64,000 bases of DNA from G965227875 sp965227875 (GTDB lineage: Bacteria > Pseudomonadota > Alphaproteobacteria > Rhizobiales > JAJFHC01), in the NCBI GenBank assembly GCA_965227875.1, contig OZ245783.1:1240001-1304000 (forward strand), in the 5' to 3' direction. Below are positions 1-7,915 of this stretch, piece by piece (position 1 is the first letter of the stretch; each line of letters opens with the position of its first letter). Made by a program: the position numbers and the translations under genes. The notes under the pieces were generated by a model. That model had not been told where the DNA came from. It saw nothing but the letters and a program-made list of their open reading frames with translations, and searched no databases.

Positions 1-316
1 CCCCGACCACGTGCCCCTGCGCCAGGGCCATGACGGGAAACGGCGCGTGATGGACGGCCTGAAGCAGGGTTTCGATGCGTACCAGCCTCAGCAACAGGTC
101 GCCGTCGCTCAGGTCGTCGAGATCGGAAAGGTCGAACCCGGCGCAGAAGTTCCTGCCTTCCGCGGTAATGACACAGGAACGGCAGTCGCCCGGTTCGGCA
201 AAGGTCTCGATCAGTCTTTCGACCATGTCCGCGGAGAGCGCATTCGACGTTTCGGGTCTGGCGAGTGTGACGGTGAGATGTCCGCCCGCCATGTCCGTAC
301 GTACGGACCCGGTCAT
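1..316 (-). CDS. Enoyl-CoA hydratase/isomerase family protein (partial, cut by window edge)
   Basis: The first ~105 residues of a crotonase-fold protein are visible; the rest lies beyond position 1. The fold makes or hydrates CoA thioesters in the cytoplasm. The sequence shows a beta-strand/PET-SNALS segment near residues 18-24 and the oxyanion-hole type motif FCAGFDLSDL near residue 53, both typical of the family. The ATG start overlaps the stop of the CoA-transferase upstream in an ATGA junction, so the two are translationally coupled and probably work on the same acyl-CoA. The exact substrate cannot be read from this fragment. Confidence 0.85.
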   Translation of the reverse strand, partial: MTGSVRTDMAGGHLTVTLARPETSNALSADMVERLIETFAEPGDCRSCVITAEGRNFCAGFDLSDLDDLSDGDLLLRLVRIETLLQAVHHAPFPVMALAQGHVVG

Positions 317-1476
317 GCCTCTTCCGCCTCACCCGCGGCGTGCAGGCCGAGCGATGCGAGCACCTCCGCGGTATGCTCGCCCAGCGCCGGCGGCCCCGCC
401 TCGATCCGCGATGGCAGGTCGTCGAACCTGAGCGGCGATCCGAAGGTCCTGGTCGCGTGACCGCCCGGCAGGACCATCTCCTGGACCCAGCCCATGTGCT
501 CCACCTGACGGTCGGCAAGCGCCTGCGAATAGGTGTTGATGGGGCTGCAGGGCACGCCCGCATCGGCGAAGGCCTGAAGCCAGTGGCTGGCCGGACGCGT
601 CGTGAACACAGCCTCGAGGATCTCGCGAAGTTCGTCCTGGTTGGCGGCCCGGTCGGTCGGCGTCGAGAACCGGGGCTCGTTCTCGAGTTCCGGCAGGCCC
701 GTCACCTGACAGACGCTCGCCCACAGGCGATTGTTGCCGGCCGCCATGCCGAAATACCCGTCCTCGGCCCTGAAAGCCTGGTAGGGCGCGTTTCGCGGGT
801 GCGCCGACCCGAGCTTGCGCGGATCCCGCCCCGTCCCGAAATATTCGCTCGTCTGAAGCGCAGCGACGGCAAGCGTCGCGCCGAGCATCGAGACGTCGAT
901 ATGGGTCCCCTTCCCGGTCGACTGGACTTCGCGCAGCGCGGCGCTGAGGGCGAACGCCCCGTAGAGACCGGACACGAAATCGCACAGCGGCACGCCGCAT
1001 TTTACCGGGGCGCCGCCGGGTTCCCCCGTCACGCTCATGACACCGGCCATCGCCTGCATGGTGAGGTCGAACCCGCCTTCCGTCGCCCGCGGCCCGCTCT
1101 GGCCAAAGGCGGAAATGGAGCAGTAGACGATTGCGGGTTTCTCTTCCGCCATGGCTGCGTAGCCGATCCCGTTGCGGTCCATGACGCCGGGCCGGAAGTT
1201 CTCGACGACCGCGTCGGCGGACAGGATCAGGGCCTTCGCCGCGGCGATGCCCTCGTCGGATTTAAGGTCGAGGACGACGGACTTCTTGCCCCTGTTCACG
1301 GACGCGAAATTCTCGCTGTAGCCACCATTGATCGGCGGCCATGTCCGCATGGCGTCGCCCTGCGCGCGCTCGACCTTGATGACGTCCGCCCCCATGTCGG
1401 CCAGCAGCATGCCGCAGAACGGCCCCGCGGCGATCTCGCAGAACTCGACGATTTTCAATCCCGCGAGCGGTTTCAT
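313..1476 (-). CDS. CaiB/BaiF-type CoA-transferase (class III)
   Basis: 387-residue family III CoA-transferase that moves CoA between carboxylic acids in the cytoplasm. It opens with the family pattern LKIVEFCEIAAGPF-type N terminus, has DMGADVIKVE near residue 27, VENFRPGVMD near residue 91, and Asp166 in the PLCDFVSG segment aligns with the catalytic aspartate that forms the acyl anhydride in formyl-CoA transferase. The start is placed at the ATG preceded by an AGGGAGA ribosome site; a longer open frame upstream lacks family similarity. It is coupled to the crotonase gene downstream. Related family members act on carnitine, mesaconate, succinate or bile acids; the substrate here is unknown. 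Confidence 0.9.
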   Translation of the reverse strand: MKPLAGLKIVEFCEIAAGPFCGMLLADMGADVIKVERAQGDAMRTWPPINGGYSENFASVNRGKKSVVLDLKSDEGIAAAKALILSADAVVENFRPGVMDRNGIGYAAMAEEKPAIVYCSISAFGQSGPRATEGGFDLTMQAMAGVMSVTGEPGGAPVKCGVPLCDFVSGLYGAFALSAALREVQSTGKGTHIDVSMLGATLAVAALQTSEYFGTGRDPRKLGSAHPRNAPYQAFRAEDGYFGMAAGNNRLWASVCQVTGLPELENEPRFSTPTDRAANQDELREILEAVFTTRPASHWLQAFADAGVPCSPINTYSQALADRQVEHMGWVQEMVLPGGHATRTFGSPLRFDDLPSRIEAGPPALGEHTAEVLASLGLHAAGEAEEA

Positions 1477-1589
1477 GGATGGTCTCCCTGTTGGTGCGTT
1501 GCAGACCCAGCACTTAGCGAATCTGCAGCCTAAACACCAGAAAAACCGGCTTTTTCGGCGATCCGCACAATGTTCCGCACCTGAAAACG

Positions 1590-1614
1590 GGAACAGTCGC
1601 GCCCGCCGGGCGTT
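1590..1614 (+). promoter_or_regulatory. Putative EcfG-type general stress promoter
   Basis: GGAAC at 1590-1594 is followed by exactly 16 bases and CGTT at 1611-1614, which is the consensus for the alphaproteobacterial general-stress sigma factor. It lies 32 bases before the small membrane-protein start and points toward it. The match is by eye; no transcription start is known. Confidence 0.65.
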
Positions 1615-1645
1615 TAGACGAAAAGTCGCCTTACGGAGACAGCAG

Positions 1646-1861
1646 ATGCATATAAAGGAACCCCTTACGATTGCCGCAATGGTGGCCGCCGCAGCAGCCA
1701 TCGCCGGTCTCGGCGCGATTGCCGTGATGCACACGCCCTGGGTCTACACGACGCCCAGTTCCTGGCTTCCCGTCGCCATCATCGTCGCGATGATCCTGGC
1801 CCCGTTCGTGAGTTCGCAGCTTATCGCGCACTACCGGAAACAGTACCGCCTGAACAGCTGA
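1646..1861 (+). CDS. Small two-helix membrane protein, likely stress-induced
   Basis: 71-residue hypothetical protein. Two hydrophobic segments are visible, residues about 8-28 (rich in Ala/Ile) and about 40-58, separated by a short polar loop with a Trp and followed by a basic C-terminal tail HYRKQYR, so an inner-membrane hairpin is likely. A purine-rich ACGGAGAC sits just before the ATG. It stands alone between two minus-strand genes and has its own stress-type promoter, so it is probably a small envelope protein of the general stress response. I recognise no named family. Confidence 0.7.
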   Translation: MHIKEPLTIAAMVAAAAAIAGLGAIAVMHTPWVYTTPSSWLPVAIIVAMILAPFVSSQLIAHYRKQYRLNS

Positions 1862-2647
1862 TCAGGCGAGCGGCTTTCGCCCGCGGAAATGATGTGGGCA
1901 ATGTTCGCCCGACCGGAGCACGGGCACCATCGCCGTCCAGGTGGCGATCTGGTCGGCGACTGCCTCGGCCCCGAGAATTTCTTCGAAGCGGGCACGCTCG
2001 CGCCCCTGCATGCGCGCAAGCTCCGCCTCCGCCTGGTCGCGGTACCACGCGTTTCGACTGACCAGGCTCACCTGCTCGAAACCGGCGGCCTCGAGCGCCC
2101 TCCGGTAGCTGTCCGGAGAGGCCATGGCGAAATCGAGGTCTTCGAGCTCGATGTAGCGCGCCATTTCAGGGCTGGGGTCGCCATCGTGAGAGATCAGCCA
2201 GTCCGACGCGGCGAACCAGCCGCCCGGGCGCAGCGCCCGGAAGGCTTCGGCCGCAAGCCACGCCTTGTCCGGAATATGGATGATCGAATCCTTGCTGAAC
2301 ACCACGTCGAAGGTCCCGTCGGCGAACGGCCATGGCCCGGGATCCACCCGGACGATGTCCACCTGTCCGGAAAGACCGCTTTCCGCGACCAGCCGGCGCG
2401 CCGCCGCGCAGCCCGTCTCCTCCACGTCGATGCCAGTGACATGGCCCGCACCGAGATCGCGGACCAGCTTGATCGTGCCCCCGCCCGCGCCGCAACCAAT
2501 GTCCAGCACGCGTTTGCCGCCGAGGTCGAGCCCTTCCAGGACGCGGGCGATTTCGGCAGGACCGCCCGGCGACAGGAAGCCCTCGCCCCACAGTTCGCCG
2601 AGGAACCGTATGATCCCCTCGTCGTAGTGTTCACCCGTGCCGCTCAT
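1862..2647 (-). CDS. SAM-dependent methyltransferase (class I, UbiE/PMT-like)
   Basis: 261-residue class I methyltransferase. Motif I is VLDIGCGAGGG near residues 47-57, the acidic residue ending strand 2 is in GIDVEET, and motif post-I is FDVVFSKDSIIHI near 114-126, followed by LRPGGWF. This arrangement resembles phosphoethanolamine, glycine/sarcosine and sterol-type small-molecule methyltransferases rather than protein or DNA enzymes. The start chosen has GGAGG upstream; ten residues of further open frame are ignored. It ends directly next to the stop of the small membrane gene on the other strand. The methyl acceptor is unknown. Confidence 0.85.
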   Translation of the reverse strand: MSGTGEHYDEGIIRFLGELWGEGFLSPGGPAEIARVLEGLDLGGKRVLDIGCGAGGGTIKLVRDLGAGHVTGIDVEETGCAAARRLVAESGLSGQVDIVRVDPGPWPFADGTFDVVFSKDSIIHIPDKAWLAAEAFRALRPGGWFAASDWLISHDGDPSPEMARYIELEDLDFAMASPDSYRRALEAAGFEQVSLVSRNAWYRDQAEAELARMQGRERARFEEILGAEAVADQIATWTAMVPVLRSGEHCPHHFRGRKPLA

Positions 2648-2726
2648 GCGATCGCTCCTCCCCGTGATCCGGCTCACGGGGAGAGGCTACGTCACGGGAC
2701 CGGCGCGGACCAGCCGGTTCACGCGC

Positions 2727-3614
2727 TCATGTCAGGTACTTGTTGAACCAGCCGATGGTCCGGTCCCACGCGAGATTGGCGGCCGCCTCGTCGTATCTCG
2801 GGGTCGAATCGTTGTGGAACCCGTGGTTGGCGCCCTCGTAGATATGCGCTTCGTAGACCTTGCCGTGTTTCTTGAGGGCCGCCTCGTAGGCCGGCCAGCC
2901 GTCATTGATCCGCTTGTCCAGTTCGCCAAAGTGCAGCAGCAGCGGCGCTTCGATCTTCGGCACGTCGTCGGCACTGGCCTGCCGGCCATAGAAGGGGACG
3001 GAGGCATTGAGTTCCGGGTAGGCGACCGCCAGCGCGTTGCATACGCCGCCGCCATAGCAGAAACCGACACAGCCGACCTTGCCCGTGGAGTCGTCGCGCC
3101 CCGCCAGATGCTCGTAGGCGGCGAAGAAGTCGTTCATGAGCCTGGTGCGGTCGACCGTGCGCTGCAGCGCCTTGCCGTCGTCGTCATTGCCGGGGTAACC
3201 GCCCACCGAGGTCAGGCCGTCCGGCGCCAGCGCCATGAAGCCGGCCTTCGCCACGCGGCGCGCGACGTCCTTGATATAGGGATTAAGGCCGCGGTTCTCA
3301 TGGATCACGAGGACGGCGGGAAGTTTCCCGTCCGCCTTGGCCGGGCGCACGAGATAACCGCGCACGTCGCCCGTGCCGTTCGGCGATGCGTAGGTTTCGT
3401 AGGTCGCCCGGATGTCCGGATCGTTGAAGGACACCTGCTCGGCGAGCGCATAGTCCGGCTTGAGCATGTCGAACAGCGCAAGCGCCGTGACGCCGCCAAC
3501 GGCGAAACGCCCCGCACGGTCGAGAAACTCGCGTTTGTCGATCATGCCGTGGGCGTAATAGTCGTAGAGTTCGAGAAGTCCCTGGTCGAAGTCCTTTGCG
3601 GTGAGCCTTGTCAT
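2727..3614 (-). CDS. Dienelactone hydrolase family protein
   Basis: 295-residue alpha/beta hydrolase of the dienelactone hydrolase (DLH) family. The nucleophile elbow has cysteine, GFCYGGG near residue 160, as in classical DLH, with a Glu/Asp region and the catalytic histidine in GANHGFHND near the C terminus. An N-terminal extension of about 60 residues contains RAGRFAVGG followed by a hydrophobic stretch, as in the long exported or Tat-type DLH group; a genuine twin-arginine is not evident, so localisation is open. The start follows AGGAGA. Related enzymes open enol-lactones or ester bonds, but the substrate here cannot be assigned. It stands alone. Confidence 0.88.
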   Translation of the reverse strand: MTRLTAKDFDQGLLELYDYYAHGMIDKREFLDRAGRFAVGGVTALALFDMLKPDYALAEQVSFNDPDIRATYETYASPNGTGDVRGYLVRPAKADGKLPAVLVIHENRGLNPYIKDVARRVAKAGFMALAPDGLTSVGGYPGNDDDGKALQRTVDRTRLMNDFFAAYEHLAGRDDSTGKVGCVGFCYGGGVCNALAVAYPELNASVPFYGRQASADDVPKIEAPLLLHFGELDKRINDGWPAYEAALKKHGKVYEAHIYEGANHGFHNDSTPRYDEAAANLAWDRTIGWFNKYLT

Positions 3615-3811
3615 CTGGATCTCCTGTGATGGCATCCCCCGACACCAACGCCGGCAAGCTTATGTCGCCGCGCCAAACCTGCATAGCGGATATCGTCTGA
3701 ACCTTTTGTGATGGCCGCGCCCGCCATTCTGCGAAATCAACCCGTGCGCTCGGCCTGTCCATCGCGTAAACCGGGACCACATCGTCCACATCACAACGGA
3801 AAGTCCGACAC

Positions 3812-4690
3812 ATGAATGACGCAACCGGTTACACGCCGCCCAAGGTCTGGAAATGGGAATCCGAGAGCGGCGGCGCGTTTGCCAACATAAACCGCCCGAT
3901 TGCCGGACCGACGCACGACAAGGAACTGTCGGTCGGCAAGCATCCCCTGCAACTCTACTCGCTCGCCACGCCAAACGGCGTCAAGGTCACCGTCATGCTC
4001 GAGGAACTGCTGGCCCTCGGCCACGAGGGTGCGGAATACGACGCCTGGCTGATCAGGATCGGCGACGGCGACCAGTTCGGCAGCGGCTTTGTCGACGTCA
4101 ATCCGAACTCCAAGATCCCCGCGCTCATGGACATGTCCACCAAGGCGCCGACCCGCGTTTTCGAATCCGGCGCCATCCTGCTCTATCTCGCCGAGAAGTT
4201 CGGCGCCCTGATGCCTCAGGATCCCGCCAGGCGCCCGGAATGCCTCTCCTGGCTGTTCTGGCAGATGGGCAGCGCGCCCTATCTCGGCGGCGGCTTCGGC
4301 CACTTCTACTGCTATGCGCCCGAGAAGATCGAGTACTGCATCGACCGTTTCGCCATGGAGGTGAAACGCCAGCTCGACGTGCTCGACCGCCATCTGGCCG
4401 ACAACCGCTTCATGTGCGGGGAGGACTACACGATCGCCGACATCGCCATCTGGCCGTGGTACGGCGCGCTGGTCTCCAACAAGGTCTACGAGGCCGCCGA
4501 GTTCCTCGACGCGCCGTCCTACACACACGTGAACCGCTGGACCGCCGAAATCGGCGCCCGCACGCCCGTCCAGCGCGGCCGCATGGTAAACCGCGTCAAC
4601 GGCCCGCTGGAGGAGCAACTCCACGAACGCCACGACGCCTCGGACTTCGAGACCCGGACCCAGGACAAGCTCGAACAGCCGGAGACCTGA
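3812..4690 (+). CDS. yghU: YghU-type glutathione S-transferase / disulfide-bond oxidoreductase
   Basis: 292-residue cytosolic glutathione transferase. Length and order match the Nu-class YghU/Ure2p-like group: an ~45-residue N-terminal extension (YTPPKVW near the start), a thioredoxin-like domain with LYSLATPNGVKV and the glutathione-binding NPNSKIPAL and FESGAILLYL segments, and an all-helical C-terminal domain with DYTIADIAIWPW. YghU binds two glutathiones and reduces small disulfides or peroxides. It is transcribed alone and its 3' end runs into the palindromic repeat array. Confidence 0.9.
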   Translation: MNDATGYTPPKVWKWESESGGAFANINRPIAGPTHDKELSVGKHPLQLYSLATPNGVKVTVMLEELLALGHEGAEYDAWLIRIGDGDQFGSGFVDVNPNSKIPALMDMSTKAPTRVFESGAILLYLAEKFGALMPQDPARRPECLSWLFWQMGSAPYLGGGFGHFYCYAPEKIEYCIDRFAMEVKRQLDVLDRHLADNRFMCGEDYTIADIAIWPWYGALVSNKVYEAAEFLDAPSYTHVNRWTAEIGARTPVQRGRMVNRVNGPLEEQLHERHDASDFETRTQDKLEQPET

Positions 4691-4751
4691 CACGCCGCTG
4701 CGGAGACCAGACACTCGGCTGCGGAACCCCGCCACGCGGCCCCGCAACCCC

Positions 4752-5380
4752 GAATTCCCGGGCGCAGACCCGGGATCCATGTCCACCGCGCGGCCGGCGC
4801 CTGACGCCCCTGGCCCCCGGGTCTGCGCCCGGGGGTTCGGATTATCGCGGGGTTTGCGGATCCTGGTTCGGTTTCCCGGTGCTTGCCGGTCTCCCAGGTA
4901 CGTCTGGCCCCCCTATCCTCGTAGGACCGTCGGTTCAGGGCCCGAAGCTTCCGACTTAGACGGCCCTACGTTTCGGTGCATCCGGCCCGAAGCCCCCGCA
5001 CGCCGAACCCCGCGCAACGCGCCACCAGCCCCGAATTCCCGGGCGAAGACCTGGGATCCATGCCCACCGCGCGGCCGGCGCCTGACGCCTCTGGGCCCCG
5101 GGTCTGCGCCCGGGGGTTCGGTTTCGGGCTCGACCTGCGGGTTCTGGCTCGGGATTCGGGACCCTGCCAGGACCTTCGGCACTGGGCCGGAGCTCCAGGA
5201 CTCGACGACTCTACGGTTCGGTGCATCCAGCCCGAAGCCCCCGCACACCCAACCCCACGCAACGCGCCACACCACCCCCCGAATTCCCGGGCGAAGACCC
5301 GGGATCCATGCCCGCCCCACGGCCGGCGACCTACGCCTCTGGGCCCCCGGGTCCGCGCCCGGGGGTTCGGGTGTTGACCA
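4752..5380. repeat. Tandem ~245-281 bp repeat units each carrying a long palindrome
   Basis: The ~770-base gap between the convergent yghU and galD genes holds three degenerate copies of the same unit, starting GAATTCCCGGG at 4752, 5033 and 5281. Each copy has an inverted repeat: perfect 18-base arms at 4757-4774 and 4816-4833 in copy 1, and imperfect arms around 5038-5055/5097-5114 and 5286-5303/5345-5367 in copies 2 and 3, separated by ~41 bases containing a GATCCATG segment. A second conserved block, TTCGGTGCATCC, recurs at 4972 and 5217. The third unit is truncated. The arrangement would form strong cruciforms or RNA hairpins and could stop converging transcripts. No protein in this gap is convincing. 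Confidence 0.85.
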
Positions 5381-5461
5381 GACGTTTGGGGCCCCTGGCC
5401 CGGCGGGCGTTTCCTGGCGGGGCCTTCCGCGGAGGTCGACGCAAGGCGCGAAGGTGGAGTG

Positions 5462-6520
5462 TCAGCCGGCCGGGAAGATCTCGCCGTCGAAGAGCTTGCG
5501 TGCGGTGCGCAGGATGGCAGCGCGGGTGACCTTGCCGTCCTCGAGCGTGGCGATGACGGTCATCTCGCCGGTCGGGTGTTCGATCGGCATGGTCTTGACG
5601 GCCCCCTCGGGAACGGCGGCATGGGCGGCGGCAGGACTGCCCGGCAACAGGCAGGCCGAGGCGACGCTGACCGCCCCTAATACGCCGATCGCCTTGTGGC
5701 AGCGGTGCGGGATGAAGGTCCGTGTCGACACGACACCGCCGGACCGGGGCCCCGAAACCATCGTCATCTTCGGCACGCTCTTCGCCGAGACGTCGCCGAG
5801 ATTCATCATCGGGCCGGCCTTCAGACGGATGCTCTCCAGACGCGCCCGAAGCGCGGCGTCCGCCTCCAGTGCGTCGGGCTCCTCAGTGCCATGGATGCCC
5901 AGGTCGGCCGCGGAGATGACGACGCAGGGCATGCCATTATCGATGAGTGTACAGAGGACACCGTCGATCTCGTCGGCCTCGTTGCCGGTCGGCAGCAGCG
6001 CACCGCAGCTCGAGCCCGCGGTGTCCATGAAGGCGAGCGGCACGGGAGCGTGATGCCCGGGCACGCCGTCTATGCGGGCGTCCCCGCTGTAGGAAACGCG
6101 CCCGCCCGGCGTCGAAACCGTCGCTATGGCCGTCTGCCCGGTGTTCTCCATGAAGATGCGCACGTCGGTCTGCGGACCGCCCGGCACGACCAGGCCGCGC
6201 TCGATCGCGAACGGGCCGACACCGGCCAGGATGTTTCCGCAGTTCTGCGCATCGGTCACGACGGGCCGGTCCACCATGACCTGCAGGAAGAGATAGTCCA
6301 CATCCGCGTCAGCACGGCCGGACGGCCTGACCACTGCGACCTTGGACGTCAGCGGATCGGCGCCGCCGACGCCGTCGATCTGGCGCGGGTCGGGGCTTCC
6401 AAGCGCACTGAGGAGAAAAGCGTCGCGCGCCGCGCGGTCCGCCGGCAGGTCTTCGGCCAGGAAGTAGACACCTTTGGACGTTCCCCCGCGCAGCCACATG
6501 GCGCGCACGCCCTCAGACAT
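5462..6520 (-). CDS. galD: 4-oxalomesaconate tautomerase (PrpF/GalD family)
   Basis: 352-residue PrpF-fold isomerase. In gallate degradation GalD converts the keto and enol forms of 4-oxalomesaconate so that GalB can hydrate them. The family N terminus MWLRGGTSKG, the DAQNCGNILAGVGPFAIE segment near residue 90-107 with its catalytic cysteine, and the SSCGALLPTGN segment near residue 177 with a second cysteine are present, as expected for the two-base diaminopimelate-epimerase-like mechanism. The start overlaps the end of the aldolase gene by eight bases. It is the last gene of the operon. PrpF methylaconitate isomerase is the alternative family member, but GalB and GalC next door favour GalD. 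Confidence 0.88.
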   Translation of the reverse strand: MSEGVRAMWLRGGTSKGVYFLAEDLPADRAARDAFLLSALGSPDPRQIDGVGGADPLTSKVAVVRPSGRADADVDYLFLQVMVDRPVVTDAQNCGNILAGVGPFAIERGLVVPGGPQTDVRIFMENTGQTAIATVSTPGGRVSYSGDARIDGVPGHHAPVPLAFMDTAGSSCGALLPTGNEADEIDGVLCTLIDNGMPCVVISAADLGIHGTEEPDALEADAALRARLESIRLKAGPMMNLGDVSAKSVPKMTMVSGPRSGGVVSTRTFIPHRCHKAIGVLGAVSVASACLLPGSPAAAHAAVPEGAVKTMPIEHPTGEMTVIATLEDGKVTRAAILRTARKLFDGEIFPAG

Positions 6521-7184
6521 ATTTCAGGCCCTTGTCGGCCAGCCGCCCGCGCATGTCGTAGAGATCGAGACCGAGTTCTCCGGCCTCCAGCCGGGCGCGC
6601 TTCTCGTCCTCGTTGGCCATCCGGGCCCGGGCCTTGTCGAGCACCTCCGGCACCTCGTCGCGCGCCACGACGCATACACCGTCGTCATCGGCCACGATCA
6701 CGTCGCCCGGATTGACCAGCGCCCCGGCGCAGACCACCGGCACGTTGACCGACCCGATGCTCTCCTTGACCGTGCCCTGTGCGAAGATCGCCCTGGACCA
6801 GACCGGAAACTCCATCGCGGTCAGGTCGCGCACGTCGCGAACGCCGGCCTCTATCACCAGCCCCGCACAGCCGCGCGCCTTGGCGGAGGTGGCGATCAGG
6901 TCTCCGAAATAGCCGTCCTCGCAGGGCGAGGTCGGCGCCAGCACCAGGACGTCGCCGGCCCTGACCTGTTCAATCGCCACGTGCAGCATCCAGTTGTCGC
7001 CCGGCGGGGCGGAAATCGTGAGCGCCGAACCGGCGACCGCCGCGCCGGGAAAGATCGGCCGCATGTAGGAGGCGAGCAGCCCCTTGCGCCCCTGCGCCTC
7101 GTGCACCGTCGCGACACCGCAATCCTTCAGCCCGGCGATCACCGCGGCCTCCGCCCGCTCGATATTCTGAACCACCACGCCCAT
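6513..7184 (-). CDS. galC: 4-carboxy-4-hydroxy-2-oxoadipate aldolase / oxaloacetate decarboxylase
   Basis: 223-residue class II (metal-dependent) aldolase of the HMG/CHA family (LigK, GalC, ProA), about the usual length. It splits 4-carboxy-4-hydroxy-2-oxoadipate into pyruvate and oxaloacetate. The family shows in ATVHEAQGRKGLL near residue 25-37, the GDVLVLAP motif, the IEAGVRDVRDL motif near residue 113-123 that carries the substrate-binding Arg and metal-binding Asp, and VNPGDVIVADDDGVCVV. A GTG one codon earlier is possible; the ATG chosen shares one base with the galB stop (TGATG), which suits translational coupling. Confidence 0.92.
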   Translation of the reverse strand: MGVVVQNIERAEAAVIAGLKDCGVATVHEAQGRKGLLASYMRPIFPGAAVAGSALTISAPPGDNWMLHVAIEQVRAGDVLVLAPTSPCEDGYFGDLIATSAKARGCAGLVIEAGVRDVRDLTAMEFPVWSRAIFAQGTVKESIGSVNVPVVCAGALVNPGDVIVADDDGVCVVARDEVPEVLDKARARMANEDEKRARLEAGELGLDLYDMRGRLADKGLKYV

Positions 7185-7912
7185 CACAATTCATCCACCG
7201 TTCGAGGAAACACCGACTGGAACCCTTCCGCGTAGCGGCAGTCGCGCCCTCCCGCCTGACCGCCGGAATTGCGCCGGAAATGGTTGCCGCGGTTCTGCGC
7301 CACGTTCGTGTAGTAGTCCCAGAGATGCTGCTGGCCTTCCATGCATTCGATAGCCGCGCGCTTGTCGTCCCAGACCGGCGTGATGTCGAGAAACGTGTCG
7401 GGTTTCCAGCCCATCTGCTCGGTCTGGTGCGGCTCGAAGAGATAGAGCTGCGGCGCACCCAGAACCTTTTCACCCGGATTGTGCCCCCAGGCCTGGGCGA
7501 TCATGCGGGTCTCGAGCGCCACCGACGTCGTGTACATGTGATCGGTGTTGTAGGGATCGTAGGTCGAATGGCTGAGCATGAAGGCCGGCTGCACCTCGCG
7601 GATCACATCGACCAGCCGGTACTTGGCCTCGCGGTCCAGTTCCAGCGGATAATCGCCGAGATCGAAGAAGCGGATGTCATGGGCATTGAGCGCGGCGGCC
7701 GCGTTTTCCGCCTCGCGCCGGCGCTCGGTCTTGACCTTCTCCAGCGTCATGCCCTCTTGCTTCCAGAGTTTCGCGCTTTCGCCCCGCTCTCCGTAACTGA
7801 GGCAGACGATCGTCACCTCGTAGCCTTTCGACTGGTGCAGCGCGATCGCTCCGCCGCACCGCCAGACGAAGTCCGCGGAATGCGCGCTGATGACAAGGGC
7901 CGTCCTGCTCAT
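7184..7912 (-). CDS. galB: 4-oxalomesaconate hydratase (PIG-L family, GalB-like)
   Basis: 242-residue PIG-L/LmbE-fold zinc enzyme. GalB of Pseudomonas adds water to 4-oxalomesaconate to give 4-carboxy-4-hydroxy-2-oxoadipate, the substrate of GalC. The family zinc-site motif (usually AHPDD) is present as SAHSADF near residue 9-15, the form seen in GalB, and the second metal region is LSHSTYDPYNTDH near residue 112-124. Length matches GalB. It starts three bases after the dioxygenase stop and overlaps galC. The adjacency of tautomerase, hydratase and aldolase makes the assignment firm. Confidence 0.9.
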   Translation of the reverse strand: MSRTALVISAHSADFVWRCGGAIALHQSKGYEVTIVCLSYGERGESAKLWKQEGMTLEKVKTERRREAENAAAALNAHDIRFFDLGDYPLELDREAKYRLVDVIREVQPAFMLSHSTYDPYNTDHMYTTSVALETRMIAQAWGHNPGEKVLGAPQLYLFEPHQTEQMGWKPDTFLDITPVWDDKRAAIECMEGQQHLWDYYTNVAQNRGNHFRRNSGGQAGGRDCRYAEGFQSVFPRTVDEL

Positions 7913-7915
7913 GTG

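Noticed and set aside
4779..6053. A 424-codon plus-strand frame over the repeat array and galD
   Set aside because: The first part translates the palindromic repeats into Pro/Arg/Gly-rich repeats and the second is antisense to galD; no ribosome site or family.
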